From: Aphidius gifuensis
Taxonomy: Eukaryota; Arthropoda; Insecta; Hymenoptera; Braconidae
NCBI RefSeq assembly: GCF_014905175.1
Contig: NC_057792.1
Span: 7,936,001-8,000,000, forward strand
DNA length: 64,000 nt
Direction of reading: 5' to 3'
The position numbers and the translations under genes were made by a program. Positions 12,347 to 23,287 of the stretch are shown here, piece by piece; position 1 is the stretch's first letter; the number at the start of each line of letters is the position of its first letter. Below the pieces are notes generated by a model. That model ran no database searches, had not been told where the DNA came from, and worked only from the letters and a program-made list of their open reading frames with translations.

Positions 12347-12441
12347 CTGTGGACGGCAGGTCATTAAAACGGAAACCAATAGGTGCAACGTGTTCTGGGT
12401 CTCGAGGACTATCATTGAACGTATTTTTGTAATATACGGTT
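12347..12441 (-). CDS. candidate internal exon of an unrecognised gene
   Basis: A 95-nt minus-strand block is flanked by an acceptor (CTGAACAG, exon starts 12441) and a donor (CCACAG then GTAAGC, G at 12346). It is open for 31 codons and reads TVYYKNTFNDSPRDPEHVAP, then IGFRFNDLPST. The composition looks coding and is unlike the flanking AT-rich DNA. It enters in phase 2 and leaves in phase 1, which fits the exon candidate at 1091-1045. I do not recognise the family; a decayed transposon exon is the main alternative. Confidence 0.4.
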
Positions 12442-12459
12442 CTGTTCAGGTTTTTTGCA

Positions 12460-13485
12460 ACCTACTCACGGACTATTGATCCAGAATGGATCAGGCTACT
12501 CTATTAAGGATAGAGTAAGGCTAGCTGGATCCAAAATGGATAAAAAAAAAAAGTATCAAATTTGCGTCTTTGAATTTTACAAATTGCCTGATCAGGATAG
12601 CATCAGGCTATTCATTTTATCTCATTATAGTTGATCATTTCTGGATTAAATCTTGATCAAGAAAAATTATTAAATTTATTTTTTTTTCAAATAATTTTTT
12701 CTTGATCAAGATTTGATCCAGAATGATCAGCTACTCTATTAAGATAGAGTAAGGCTAGCTGGATTCAAAATGGATGAAGAACAAGTATCAAATTTATTTT
12801 TCACTTTTGAATTAATACAGGATAGCATCAGGTTATTATATTTTATTTTAATAGATAGTTGATCTTGACTCGACTGGATCAAGAAAAGAATATTGAATTT
12901 ATTTTTTTTTCAAATAATTTTTTCTTGATCCAGCCTTGTTCCAGAATGGATCAGGCTATCCCTGTTAAGGATAAAATAGAGATGGCCTGATGCTATCCTG
13001 ACCAGGCAATTTGTAGAACCTATGAGGATAAAAAGTTAGTTTCGAATTATCGAATGCCTGAATGGCCGAGCGTGTCAAGTACTAGCGTTGTAATCCCGTG
13101 TCGAAGGGTTCGAACCCCGGTCGTAGCAATAATTAGTTAGGTAAATTATCAATTAGGTCAGTTTGTAATAATAAAGTTTATCTGTATTCTGTTAAGCGTT
13201 AGTTTTCAAATTAAAAAAAAAAATAAATTTGAAATTATCAATTTTTTTTTTTTGAATAAATCATGTATCCTGATCCAGTTTCGATCCGGAATCTGGATCC
13301 ATTATGGATCATGTATCTTTACTACAGCCTGATCAGGTATCCTGATCCATTCTGGATCCGAACCTTACGAAAAAGCGTTACATCCTGATCAGGTTCGGAT
13401 CCAGTATCTGGATCCAGATTGGATTTGAAATCAGGCAAGCCTGATCAGGGCTTGATCCGAACCTGACCTGAATTTCTACTCGGGC
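12460..13485. repeat. GATCC/GATCAGG-rich palindromic repeat
   Basis: Many short inverted motifs (TGATCCAGAATGGATCAGGCT, CTGATCAGG, GGATCC) recur. A block with the motif pair CTATTAAGGATAGAGTAAGG and CTAGCTGGAT appears twice (near 12500 and 12735) and partly inverted near 12960. A related fragment at 11038-11190 ends similarly (CTCGGAC against CTCGGGC). It looks like a fold-back MITE family rather than a host feature. Confidence 0.55.
13055..13128 (+). repeat. tRNA-like sequence inside the GATC-rich repeat
   Basis: TGAATGGCCGAG (box A-like, Ser/Leu tRNA style) and GGTTCGAACCCC (perfect box B) are spaced as in a tRNA. The acceptor stem pairs poorly, there is no credible anticodon arm, and similar modules recur elsewhere. 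I call it a tRNA-derived repeat, not a working tRNA. Confidence 0.55.
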
Positions 13486-13489
13486 GATT

Positions 13490-14160
13490 TTTGATTATTT
13501 TCGAGAACGTGCACAAAAAATTTCCTGTGGATAGCCCGTCGAATATATAAATAGATGTGGATATATGTATATATATTTGTAAGTGGCTGAGGACCAGTTT
13601 AACTGTACGTTTTCATGATATGACTACGAAATTCGTTGTGCCGCTGCGTCATTTCCATGTATATGGGACCAAATATATATTACTCCTACTTTCATTTTTG
13701 ATTATCTATACGTATTTACTCTGCTGGAAATATTTCTCCGATTTTAGTCCAACTTCTATACGCTTTTTTAGAATTCCTGTACCCAAAAAAATGAGTAAAA
13801 CATACAAAACTCTGAGAGAAATGACGAAAAAAAATCGGAGAAATTTCTCCGCCATCAGGTCATTTCACATTTGCGTAACATTTCGGAAATAACCAGAGAA
13901 AAGGTGGAAAAACTCGGAGAAAAGTCGGAGTGATTTTGATCAGAGTACGAATACAAGTTTTTTGATTATTTAGTTCTAAGTTTATGAATTTGATAATGCT
14001 TAAATAATAAAATAGGTAATGAATAAAAATTATTCTAAGCAGCAATCTTTCATCCAGAAATTTTTCATCCGGAGATCTTTTATGGAAAATATATAAAATT
14101 TTCCAAAGTATGAAAATTGCCCGAAATACTTTCAAGATACCCGAATTCGCATGTAAAAAA
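13490..14160. other. no clear gene
   Basis: A 111-codon plus-strand frame (13557-13892) and a 101-codon minus-strand frame (13860-14165) are open but low in complexity and without domains or supported splice sites. Several short CGGAGAAATTTCTCC-type palindromes lie near 13725-13930. Confidence 0.35.
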
Positions 14161-14192
14161 TACAAATCAGGGACAGGTATTTTCTATAAATA

Positions 14193-15349
14193 AATAGTAT
14201 GGCCGATTTTAAAACTCAAATGCATAAAGATTTAAAAATTTGAAAATCGATTCAAGTGAAGACTGTATTTTCTTACTTGGAGAAACTTTTCTGTGATTAA
14301 ACGAGAATACTTCAATGAATAGATTAAGAATAAATTTTAAAATTGAACACGAAAAAATGGAAGAAAAAAATTTCCCAATCAAAAAAATTTCTCGCTCTAG
14401 GTCACGTGAAAATTTTTGTTTTTTACAAAAAAATTTGATTAGATAAAAATAATTTCTTTTTTTTTACAAATTTTTTATTATTTTTTAAAACATTATTATT
14501 TTGTTTAAACTGAACAACACTCATTACATGCACAAAAAGTTTTGATTTCATAGCATCGATTTTATTCTTGATTGAAGAATATTGTTTTCCTTTCAACGAA
14601 AGTTACTTGAATTGTAACAATGTTCCTGTTCTAAAATGTTATAGAAACGTTCAGCTGTATGTAAATTTTCTCAAATCAAGAAATTTTTTGACCGAAACAA
14701 AATTCAGGTTTTCATTTGAAATGAATTATGAGCCGAGAAAACAACTTGTAATTTAAAGCAGGATTAATGTCGTTCCGAAAATAGTATGGCCGATTTTAAA
14801 ACTCAAATGCATAAAGATTTAAAAATTTGAAAATCGATTCAAGTGAAGACTGTATTTTCTTACTTGGAGAAACTTTTCTGTGATTAAACGAGAATACTTC
14901 AATAAATAGATTAAGAATAGATTTTAAAATTGAACACGAAAAAATGGAAGAAAAAAATTTCCCAATCAAAAAAATTTCTCGCTCTAGGTCACGTGAAAAT
15001 TTTTGTTTTTTACAAAAAAATTTGATTAGATAAAAATAATTTCTTTTTTTTTACAAATTTTTTATTATTTTTTAAAACATTATTATTTTGTTTAAACTGA
15101 ACAACACTCATTACATGCACAAAAAGTTTTGATTTCATAGCATCGATTTTATTCTTGATTGAAGAATATTGTTTTCCTTTCAACGAAAGTTACTTGAATT
15201 GTAACAATGTTCCTGTTCTAAAATGTTATAGAAACGTTCAGCTGTATGTAAATTTTCTCAAATCAAGAAATTTTTTGACCGAAACAAAATTCAGGTTTTC
15301 ATTTGAAATAAATTATGAGCCGAGAAAACAACTTGTATTTTAAAGCAGA
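14193..15349. repeat. tandem duplication, 2 x about 570 bp at 587-bp offset
   Basis: 14193-14762 and 14780-15349 are almost identical (both start AATAGTATGGCCGATTTTAA); only a handful of substitutions are visible. A 62-codon frame repeats in each, probably by chance. A 25-bp sequence (starts AAATCAGGGACAGGTATTTT) occurs just before the first copy (14164-14188) and again at 16079-16103, so the whole 1.9-kb segment is flanked by direct repeats. Confidence 0.9.
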
Positions 15350-18300
15350 ATTTTTGCACTTTCGCTGAAACGTTGATCTTGATTAAAACATGAAGGTTTT
15401 AAAGTAACAGTCTGACTACTGTAACGATATTCTAAATTCATTTCAGATATTTTCTTTTGTTAATTCAAAGTATACTTTTTTATCCATGGTAAAAATATAG
15501 ATAATATATTAAGATTTCAAATGAAAAATTTCTTTAAATGAGATATCATCGTTTACTATCAAGATATTCTGATAAATAATAACGACTCAAAAATCTTAGT
15601 TGAAACTTTTTATTCTAAAACTCTGATTTCAAATCCATTGTTTTAATATGTTGAATCATGTCTAATTTAATCAAGCATCAGAGTCATTTCACATTTTGGG
15701 ATTTTAACTTTTTAGATATTTCTTATTTTATAGAATGGAAGAACTCGATCGTTTTCGGAGATTTTTATCAGATTAAGAAATTATCTCTATTTAAGATTTG
15801 AGTAGCATATTTCAATTTTATTTTTTATTTATTGAACGTCAATAAATTTATGATGAATGTTTGAGTTCTTTGAATAAATGTCTTATTATAATAATTTATT
15901 GAAATGTTCTATATAAATTTTTTAAAGTAATGAAATTTTCATCTAAGGAATTATCTTTTCAATTCCTACAAGATCATTTTTATCAGGAATATTTTTATTC
16001 AAAATGTATCAATTTTGTTTCGTTGAAAATTTCAACCTCTAAATAATTTCTGAAACGGAGAAAATTGTAAACCAATAAAAATCAGGGACAGGTATTTTCT
16101 ATATACAGAAGGGATTAAAAATTTTATGAAGAATAGTATGTTGACGATAGTATATGTATTATAGTAAAATCGTTTAAACTGCGCCATATTCTCTCACAGA
16201 TAAGATTTCACACAATAATTGTGTGCGTGAGCGACCAAACCCCGCCTAAAGGTCAAATCCCTATTCATGCTCCTCATGAAGCCTTGCAAATTAAAAAAAA
16301 AAAATTATAATTGTCGTGAAAATGTTTTAACATGTTTTTTTTCCAAGACATTGAGAGGATTTTGATAGATCTCGAGAATGTCTCTCTCGCAATAATATAT
16401 TGAAGTCTATAATTCTATTGATAATAAGAATTATTATTATATTCGAGTAAAAAAATAGCTAATAAAATATAAGCGATCTGCATATATTTATATGTGTTTT
16501 TTAAGCATAAATAAGCGAGACTGAAGAGGACGAAGCAAAAAAAATGAAGATGCGGAAAAAGACCCGTCAGAAAGAATATATATATATACAATACTTCATG
16601 TCACAGTAGGTAATTTCGAATAAGAAACTGTATAAACGAAAAAAGAATCTGAGAAAAAAAAATGTAAAATATAAATAACAACAAAAAAAAACTGAAAAGA
16701 AACATTTTTCATTTTTTTTTATATTTGATATATTTATTGTTTTTATTTTTTTTCAAGATCCATAAAGCCAGCTCAAATGCATATATAGAGAACATGTATG
16801 ATTTTGTACATGATGATTATTTTGTATTGTTTTGTATTCATTTCTACGTGTGAGGTGTCACTGCGATACCGGATATGATATACTTTAACACGTTAATGGG
16901 TCAATTCACTTTCGACGATAATCACATGAAAATTCGTATTGATAATTACATATTTAAATATTCAACACATGACAATTAATTACTTGAAAGTAAAACTACT
17001 ATCAAGAGAATTATTCTTGGAACAATGACCTTGGTTTTTTTTTTTTTTCGCAAGACTTGCAAATTGAAGAGTGGGTAGAGAAATTTTTTTTTTTCTTTTT
17101 AAAAAATAGAATATAGTATATAATATTTTAGTTAAAAAATTTCATTCTTTTTTTCCATTTTATATTAAGTATTATAAATGAAAAATATACAAAAAATATA
17201 AATATGTATAACGTTTTGAATAAAGTGAAAAAAATTATTCATTCAATACACGACATGAATCAACGTTTTCGGAAGTTGAATTATAAGAAAAATAAAAATT
17301 AAAAAAACCGAATCAATCAAATAAAAAAATTTTAACTTGACAATTCTTCAAATCTTAAATAATCTTGTTTAATGAGTAAATGAATAAAAACTACCAATTT
17401 TTCTACGTGCATTGTTTCGTTTTATAAATTGACAATAAAATTTTACATACGTTTCTGTTTTTAATGATCTTCTTAAATATATATAAAATATTTCAAATAA
17501 TCACAGAAAAAAAAAAAGAAAAATTATTTTTATTATCAAACTGTTTATTATAAACCGAATATTTAATTTTTCTTTGTTTCAATGAGAAATTTTTATCATT
17601 ATTTATTAGAAGTATTTAATTTTTTTTGTTTCATGTTTTCGAAGGTGGGTCAATGGAATTCGTATTTTTTTATTTATTCATTTATAAGGTATTCGACCAA
17701 CTTCCTTTTAATAATGCAGTTTATTTTAATGTCGTTGGACAAATAAGGTATGGATCCACAGACAACCGAAAATTTTTAAATATAAAAAAGGGGGAGAAGA
17801 AGCTTTCGCCGAAAATCATTTCGGGTTTGGTGAAAACCTTGATCCCTCCACGTGCGCGGATCTTTATTTCAAAGTTTCACAAACCACATTATTTTTTATT
17901 CAATTTTTATTTTATTTTTTATTTGATCTTTTCTTAAATGTGGGCGTATTCATACTTGCACTTCCTACGCAAATTGTGCCTGCGTTCTCTTTACATGATT
18001 TTTTTTTTCAGTTCCATATACCTTCAACATACTTTTATATACCATACTTTTATTTTCACTTCTACGAAAGTATTCAACTATTTAAAAATTATACTAAAAT
18101 CTTTTTCTTTTTCTATTAACATGAATTATATTATTATCATTGGGGTATTATAATTATAATTTGTTCACAGAATTGAAACTTTTAAAATATTCTATTAATT
18201 TTTATTTACTATATAAATATGATTGAAAATAAAAATTTAACATATATATATTTTCAGTATTAAGTTAAAGAAACAAGGGAAATAAATGTGAGCTGATCTT

Positions 18301-18970
18301 TATAATAAACTTGGCAAAAATCACAATAGCAAGGCATCTTGACCTTGATTTCCAAGCCCTTTCTTCTTCTTGCAGGTGAGCTCGTATTGTCTCGAAAGCG
18401 AAAGATAGAGCGCGCTTGACTTAAGAAGCAATTTTGCGCTTGGACGTCCTCTAAGGACGTCAGGTTTTTGAGAAAGATGATACCTCCAACTAACATTTTA
18501 TATATAGTCACACTATAGCTTTTCAGTGAGCCTCAAAAATATATATATATATACATTTGTCGTTGTTGGCATTGAAAATATGACGTAAGTTTTATCCTGT
18601 CCTTCCTTTTTAACATCATTCGTAGATCCTAGATAGCAATAAGTTATTCACGTAATGAAATTAGCCTTTTTGTTTTTCATAATCATATTTTTTATTTCGT
18701 TTTCATATCAACAACTATGGACAGTCAGATAAATTGTGAAATCAAAATAAAAAAAAATAAAAAACGTGAAATGAACTTTCAAGTATAATATTCATGAGTA
18801 ATAAAATAGCATTTAAAAATAAAATGATGACGATGATGATAAGTGACCAACAAATAATTTCATATTTTGAATAATAAAGTCAATGCTATATACAAAAATT
18901 TGAAACTTATAATTGATATTTATTTTAAAACTATGAATAATGGTTTTTAACTTATTTTTTATTCTTTATA
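15350..18970. other. AT-rich intergenic region, no gene called
   Basis: Mostly low-complexity AT sequence. Slightly GC-richer patches near 17640-17860 and 18290-18480 contain short open frames without domains. They might be 5'-UTR or promoter sequence of an unseen gene. Nothing firm is visible. Confidence 0.4.
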
Positions 18971-18972
18971 AA

Positions 18973-20551
18973 CTATGCAAACTTAAGAATAAATTCTCGG
19001 TAATTAAAGTTTGTACAAATGTCAATGTTGTTACTAGATCCAGAAATACTGAGAATTTTTTGAGGTTTTTCACAATGTACAATGCTGTATACAGTTTTAC
19101 TTGACGTAGGGACCTTGGCTAGTACTTCACCCTGATAATTGAGGTGATAAACTGCAGGCATACACCCCCCTGCTATTATACGTTCATCGTGAATTGATGC
19201 TACGTGAATGCCCTCGTCCGGAAGGTCGAAGATCGTTGCTGTTTCCATCGTTCGAAGGTGCCACAAAGACAAACTTGGACCTCCACCACATAACTGTAAT
19301 ATGGAATCATTTTATTAAATTTAATAAATTGATTTTGAATATTATTTCAAGTTTTTTTTTTATATATATAAAAAAAAACAATAATCATGACACTTGTATC
19401 TAATTTTAGATCAAGTATGAATTTAAATAAATATTTTATTCTATTTTAATCCGTGAAATTTAATTGATTTTACATTATTGTTTTTTTTTTTTTTTTTTTT
19501 TTTTTACAGATAATTCTTACCAGCCAGTCTTCAGTAAAATCAACAGCACCAATCCATTTACCTAACTTTGGTCTACTGATTTGGCCATTCAAACTTGGAG
19601 TAAGAGTACTTGTGTGCTCTAGATTACGTAAATCCCAAAACTTTACTGTTCCATCCTCACTTGCAGATGCCAATTGATCACGTCTGAAAATTAAATAAAA
19701 AAATATTGTTAAAATTGAAATTTCCATTCACAAGTCAATAGAGTTTTGTTAAATTAAAACTAAAAAACATTTTAACTTTAAATATTAATTAAAAATATTT
19801 ACAGTTGGGCTAAACAATGAATGTAATTCTCATGACTCTCCATACATCTCAAAATTTTTCCATTATCCAAATTTATAACATAGATTTTGTTATCACCACA
19901 TCCAGCGTATAATAAATGTTTTTCCTTTGAATATACCATAGAATTGACATCAGGTTTTTCAGAAGTGTCCCTAAAAAAAAAGAAAACATTTATTAATAAT
20001 AGTTAGTTAATCAATAAAATTCAATTGTTAATAAAAAAGTCAATATGTAGACTGATAATACTTGAAAACTTACTTGTCAGTTGGTATTTGTATGGTCCAA
20101 GATATATTTTTCCTAGATGCTTTGTTTGACTTGACAATTTTCCAGTCCCATCCTGTTATTTCTCCAGAAGTTCCAGTGATTAAAAAATCATCTGTTGTAA
20201 CCATACTCTGGACACACTGATTCACATATGCAGTGAATTTATATATTGGCGCTTGATAATCATAATTATCTATTTGGTTTGGTTCAAATGACTTGAGAAG
20301 ACTTGTTAAAGATAATAAAATATGTTATTGTTATGAATCAAATCAATTTAGCAAGTTATTGTTTATTCTAACCTCACTTTTTGGTAGAACAACAAAACAA
20401 TAAATTAAAAAGCAATTTAAAGTATTTTAACTTACTCAAAAACTGATACATCTCCATAAAGACTTCCAGCAATAAGAAATTTGCCATTAGGTGAAAATAT
20501 TTGACAAAAAATTGTGTTGTAAAACAATTTACGATTTGAAATTTCTGGCAT
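18973..20551 (-). CDS. THOC6: THO complex subunit 6 (WD40 protein), 5 exons
   Basis: THOC6 is a WD-repeat subunit of THO/TREX, which couples transcription to nuclear mRNA export. Exons on the minus strand: 20551-20436, 20301-20074, 19970-19803, 19683-19521 and 19293-18973. All junctions are GT-AG and phases agree, giving 331 aa, close to the family's usual length of about 340. The N-terminus (FCQIFSPNGKFLIAGSLYGD) matches the family's first blade. Later blades show YAGCGDNKIYVINLDNGKIL, LASASEDGTVKFWDLRN, then GKWIGAVDFTEDWL and LCGGGPSLSLWHLRTMETAT. The C-terminus (ICTNFNYREFILKFA) also matches. The gene looks intact. Introns are 69-227 bp. A hAT-type element begins 55 bp upstream of the ATG and may have replaced promoter or leader sequence. 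Confidence 0.93.
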
Positions 20552-20605
20552 GATTTTATCAATATTTACAATTGTTTACAATCGTTATTCGTTTAAGATC
20601 ATTCG

Positions 20606-21169
20606 CAGGGATGGGCATATTGTGAGTTTTTGAGTTGTTTACAATTATCCATGGATAAAACGTTTAAAACAGGATAAAACGGATAAAACCCACGTGATCT
20701 CTCAGTAACTCAAATTTTGACCATATAATTTTTTTTAGCTACATCTTTTCCTTAGCTACTGCTTGTTCTGAGTCATTTATTTATTTAACAAATAAAATAC
20801 ATGTTATTCGTTTTAAAAAAATAAAAATGTCCAAGGAAAAGCAGTAGCTAAGGAAAAGATGTAGCTATGAATTAATGTAAGCAAATTATGTTTTAAGCAA
20901 CATCAATTCCTTAGCTACATCCTTTTCTTAGCTACATTTTTTCCTTAGCTACTGCTTGTGCTAAATATGTCACACAATGTCACATCAATTCCTGAGAAAT
21001 TTTCCGGGATTGTAATTCATTTTGGTTACTTTTGATGATAGTTCCAAGTTTCACCGCTAGAGAGAGATGTTTTATACAAATGGATAAAACTAAGAATGTT
21101 TTAAACTATGTTTTAAACATAGTTTTAAACATGGTTTAAAACATCATGTTTTATACATGCCCATCCCTG
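20606..21169. mobile_element. hAT-type non-autonomous element upstream of THOC6
   Basis: Inverted ends CAGGGATGGGCAT and ATGCCCATCCCTG are flanked by a perfect 8-bp target duplication ATCATTCG (20598-20605 and 21170-21177). Terminal CAGGG and an 8-bp duplication are hallmarks of hAT elements. There is no transposase, so it is non-autonomous. It holds one palindromic monomer of the satellite at 38.7-44.9 kb (20739-20963). Confidence 0.88.
20739..20963. repeat. single dispersed monomer of the palindromic satellite
   Basis: The motifs AGCTACATCTTTTCCTTAGC, AAATGTCCAAGGAAAAGCAG and TTCCTTAGCTAC are shared with the tandem array at 38.7-44.9 kb, in the same head-to-head arrangement, and next to the same AAATAAAATACATGT linker. 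Confidence 0.85.
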
Positions 21170-21186
21170 ATCATTCGTGTCAGCAG

Positions 21187-21395
21187 CATATATGTAATAC
21201 TACTATATTGCTAACATCCTATCTTCCCAATAAGTGGAGCTTTTCTGGAGGCAAGAGCGTCGACGATATGTCCTTCTCTTTTCAGAGCAGTAAAAAATGA
21301 GAAAGAGTAGGGAGCGTAGGGAGGGTTCGGATTAACTCGACAACTCACCAATACTATTTTTACTTTCTCACGTATATAGTAGTATTACATATATG
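21187..21395. mobile_element. 209-bp MITE, 22-bp perfect TIRs, 8-bp target duplication
   Basis: The ends CATATATGTAATACTACTAT... and its exact inverse complement are 22 bp and perfect. The flanks are a perfect 8-bp duplication GTCAGCAG (21179-21186 and 21396-21403). The duplication size fits hAT and P-like superfamilies. No coding capacity. Confidence 0.9.
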
Positions 21396-21399
21396 GTCA

Positions 21400-21880
21400 G
21401 CAGTCCAATTCACAGGGCAAATTTTTTACAATTTAGGGCTTTTTTTGCCGCTGATGGCGCTTGTAAAAATTTTTTTTATATAGATTTTACATACAAAAGC
21501 TTCACAAGCGCCGTGAGTGGTGAAAAAAAGCCCTAAGTTGTAATGCCCTGCACCCCTATTCACAGGGCATTACAATTTAGGGCTTTTTTCATCCACCGGT
21601 GACGCTCGTGGAGCTTTATATGTAAATCTATATAAAAAATTTATAAGCGCCATCAGTGGCAAAAGCTCTAAATTGTATAAAATTTGCCCTGAATACGGGT
21701 GCTGTGAATTGGACTGCAGCACCCGTATTCAGAGGATGTTCTCATTAGGGCGTTTTTTCCGATGGTAGCGTTTGTGAAGCCTTTCTATATGAAATCTATA
21801 TAAAAAAAATTTTGTCAAGCGCCATCAGCGGAAAAAAAAAGCCCTAATGAGAACAATTTTGCCCCGTGAATACGGGTGCA
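21400..21880. mobile_element. three adjoining GGGCTTTTTT-type palindromic MITEs
   Basis: Three related fold-back units abut (about 21400-21556, 21557-21716 and 21717-21880). Each has TTAGGGCTTTTTT, a core with GATGGCGCTTGT and ACAAGCGCC, and an inverted end AAAAAGCCCTAA. Outer motifs GCAGTCCAATTCAC (21400) and GTGAATTGGACTGC (21704) bracket the first two. The third has GCACCCGTATTCAGAGG and ATACGGGTGC ends. Relatives lie at 24319-25110 and 35186-35354. Confidence 0.8.
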
Positions 21881-21980
21881 GAGTTGCCACCACTGAAATA
21901 TGTATATAGTATATCATACATCAGTATCATACACTGTACACTGTATTGCACTGTATGATAGAGTAGGTGCATTCCTTTAA

Positions 21981-22652
21981 TAAAAATTTTTTTTTCGTTT
22001 TGCAATTTCGCCCTGTAGTACCGACTAAAAACTAGAAACAGAAACAACGACAAAAGTGATAAGTTTCTCTATGCAATATTCCAGGCTTTACAGATTACGA
22101 TATTGTGTGGTACGACCGATGTGACAATAACAAACAAACACAACCAGTCAATTTTCTATTTATTTCAGTTTGATATAAACATTGAACAGTTATCCATCTA
22201 ATAATTGGAAGCCAAAAAAAATAATGTCATGTGCCAGTACTGCCACTACAAGAAACAGCTTTTTCCTATAAAATTTTGGCCGGTATTACAGGGCGAAATT
22301 GCAAAACGAAAAAAAAATTTTTTTCGCTCTGCACTTTCGCCCTGTAATACCGACAAGTAGCTAGAAACAAAAACAACGACAAAAGTGATAAAACTCTCCA
22401 TGCAATATCCTAGACTTTACTAATGTCTAGTACGACCTATGTGACAATAACAAGCAAGTACACTAAGTCTATTTTCTATTTATTTCAGTTTGATATAACA
22501 ATTGAACAGTCATTTAGGTAATTCTTCCAATAATTGGAAGCTTAAAAAAATAATGTCATGTGCCAGTACTGCCACTACAAGAAATAGCATTTTCCTATAA
22601 ATATTTCGTCAGTATTACAGGGCGATATTGCAGAGCGAAAAAAAAATTTTTA
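21981..22652. mobile_element. two tandem MITE copies with TTTCGCCCTGTA ends
   Basis: Copy 1 (about 21981-22320) starts TTTTCGTTTTGCAATTTCGC and ends with its inverse. Copy 2 (about 22310-22652) starts TTTTCGCTCTGCACTTTCGC and ends with its own matched inverse (TATTGCAGAGCGAAAA). Interiors share AAACAACGACAAAAGTGATA and TGCCAGTACTGCCACTACAA. The terminal variants are paired within each copy, so the two are separately maintained elements rather than one duplicated half. Confidence 0.8.
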
Positions 22653-22705
22653 TTGAGGTGAAACACAAGTTGTTCTGTTTTACCGGTAAAGTCTGTATGC
22701 TTTTA

Positions 22706-23006
22706 CCACTGAAATATAATAAAACTGGAAGGTGAACTCCTATGCCTAGCCAATGCACGGAGTGTCACTAGAGATAGCAATATATTGGATGGCTTTCCCT
22801 CTCACTCACGCATGCGCACATTAAATCTTGTACAGTCAACGTCAAAACAAACTAGTACTACACGATATAAAAGTTACATTATATTTCAGTACAGTCTCAA
22901 CCAACTTTAGTTGACGTGACTGTACCGACAAGGACAAAAGCCCATCCATTGAATCTCTCTCTCGGCGACGCTAAGTTCGGCTTCCAGTTTTATTATATTT
23001 CAGTGG
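22706..23006. mobile_element. 301-bp MITE, 26-bp perfect TIRs, 6-bp target duplication
   Basis: The ends CCACTGAAATATAATAAAAC... (22706-22731) and its exact inverse complement (22981-23006) are perfect over 26 bp. CTTTTA flanks both sides (22700-22705 and 23007-23012). A CCACTGAAATAT motif also occurs at 21890-21901, perhaps the end of another copy. Confidence 0.9.
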
Positions 23007-23081
23007 CTTTTACATACAAAAAAAATACTATTATTATTATTTTAATTTTTTCCCATATAAAACACATGGGGTGTCTACGCT

Positions 23082-23287
23082 ATAGAAATCTCGAGAATCG
23101 AGATTGCAGCAAGATCTTGCACATAAAAATAAAAATGGAACATGTCCCATTGGCTGCGATAGTCTGGACTGACTCACTCTGGCAAGGCTTTTAAAGGCTG
23201 ATTTCCACCAAAATTCTAGTAATTATCTAATATCTAGTAATGAAAGATCTTGCTCAATCTTGCTGCAAGATCTTGCAAGCATTTCTA
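23082..23287. repeat. inverted-repeat element rich in AAGATCTTGC
   Basis: Starts TAGAAATCTCGAGAATCGAG followed by GCAGCAAGATCTTGC, and ends GCTGCAAGATCTTGCAAGCATTTCTA in inverted order. It directly abuts the next element at 23288. Confidence 0.55.

Noticed and set aside
13055..13128. Possible functional tRNA gene
   Set aside because: Box A and box B are good, but the acceptor stem does not pair, no clear anticodon arm exists, and it lies within a repeat.
17626..18153. Two adjoining plus-strand frames of 103 and 71 codons
   Set aside because: Hydrophobic low-complexity translations of AT-rich DNA with no domain or splice support.
18973..20551. Initial idea that the WD40 gene is the nucleoporin Nup43
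   Set aside because: The N-terminal block, LWHLRTMETAT and the C-terminus fit THOC6 much better, as does the length of 331 aa.
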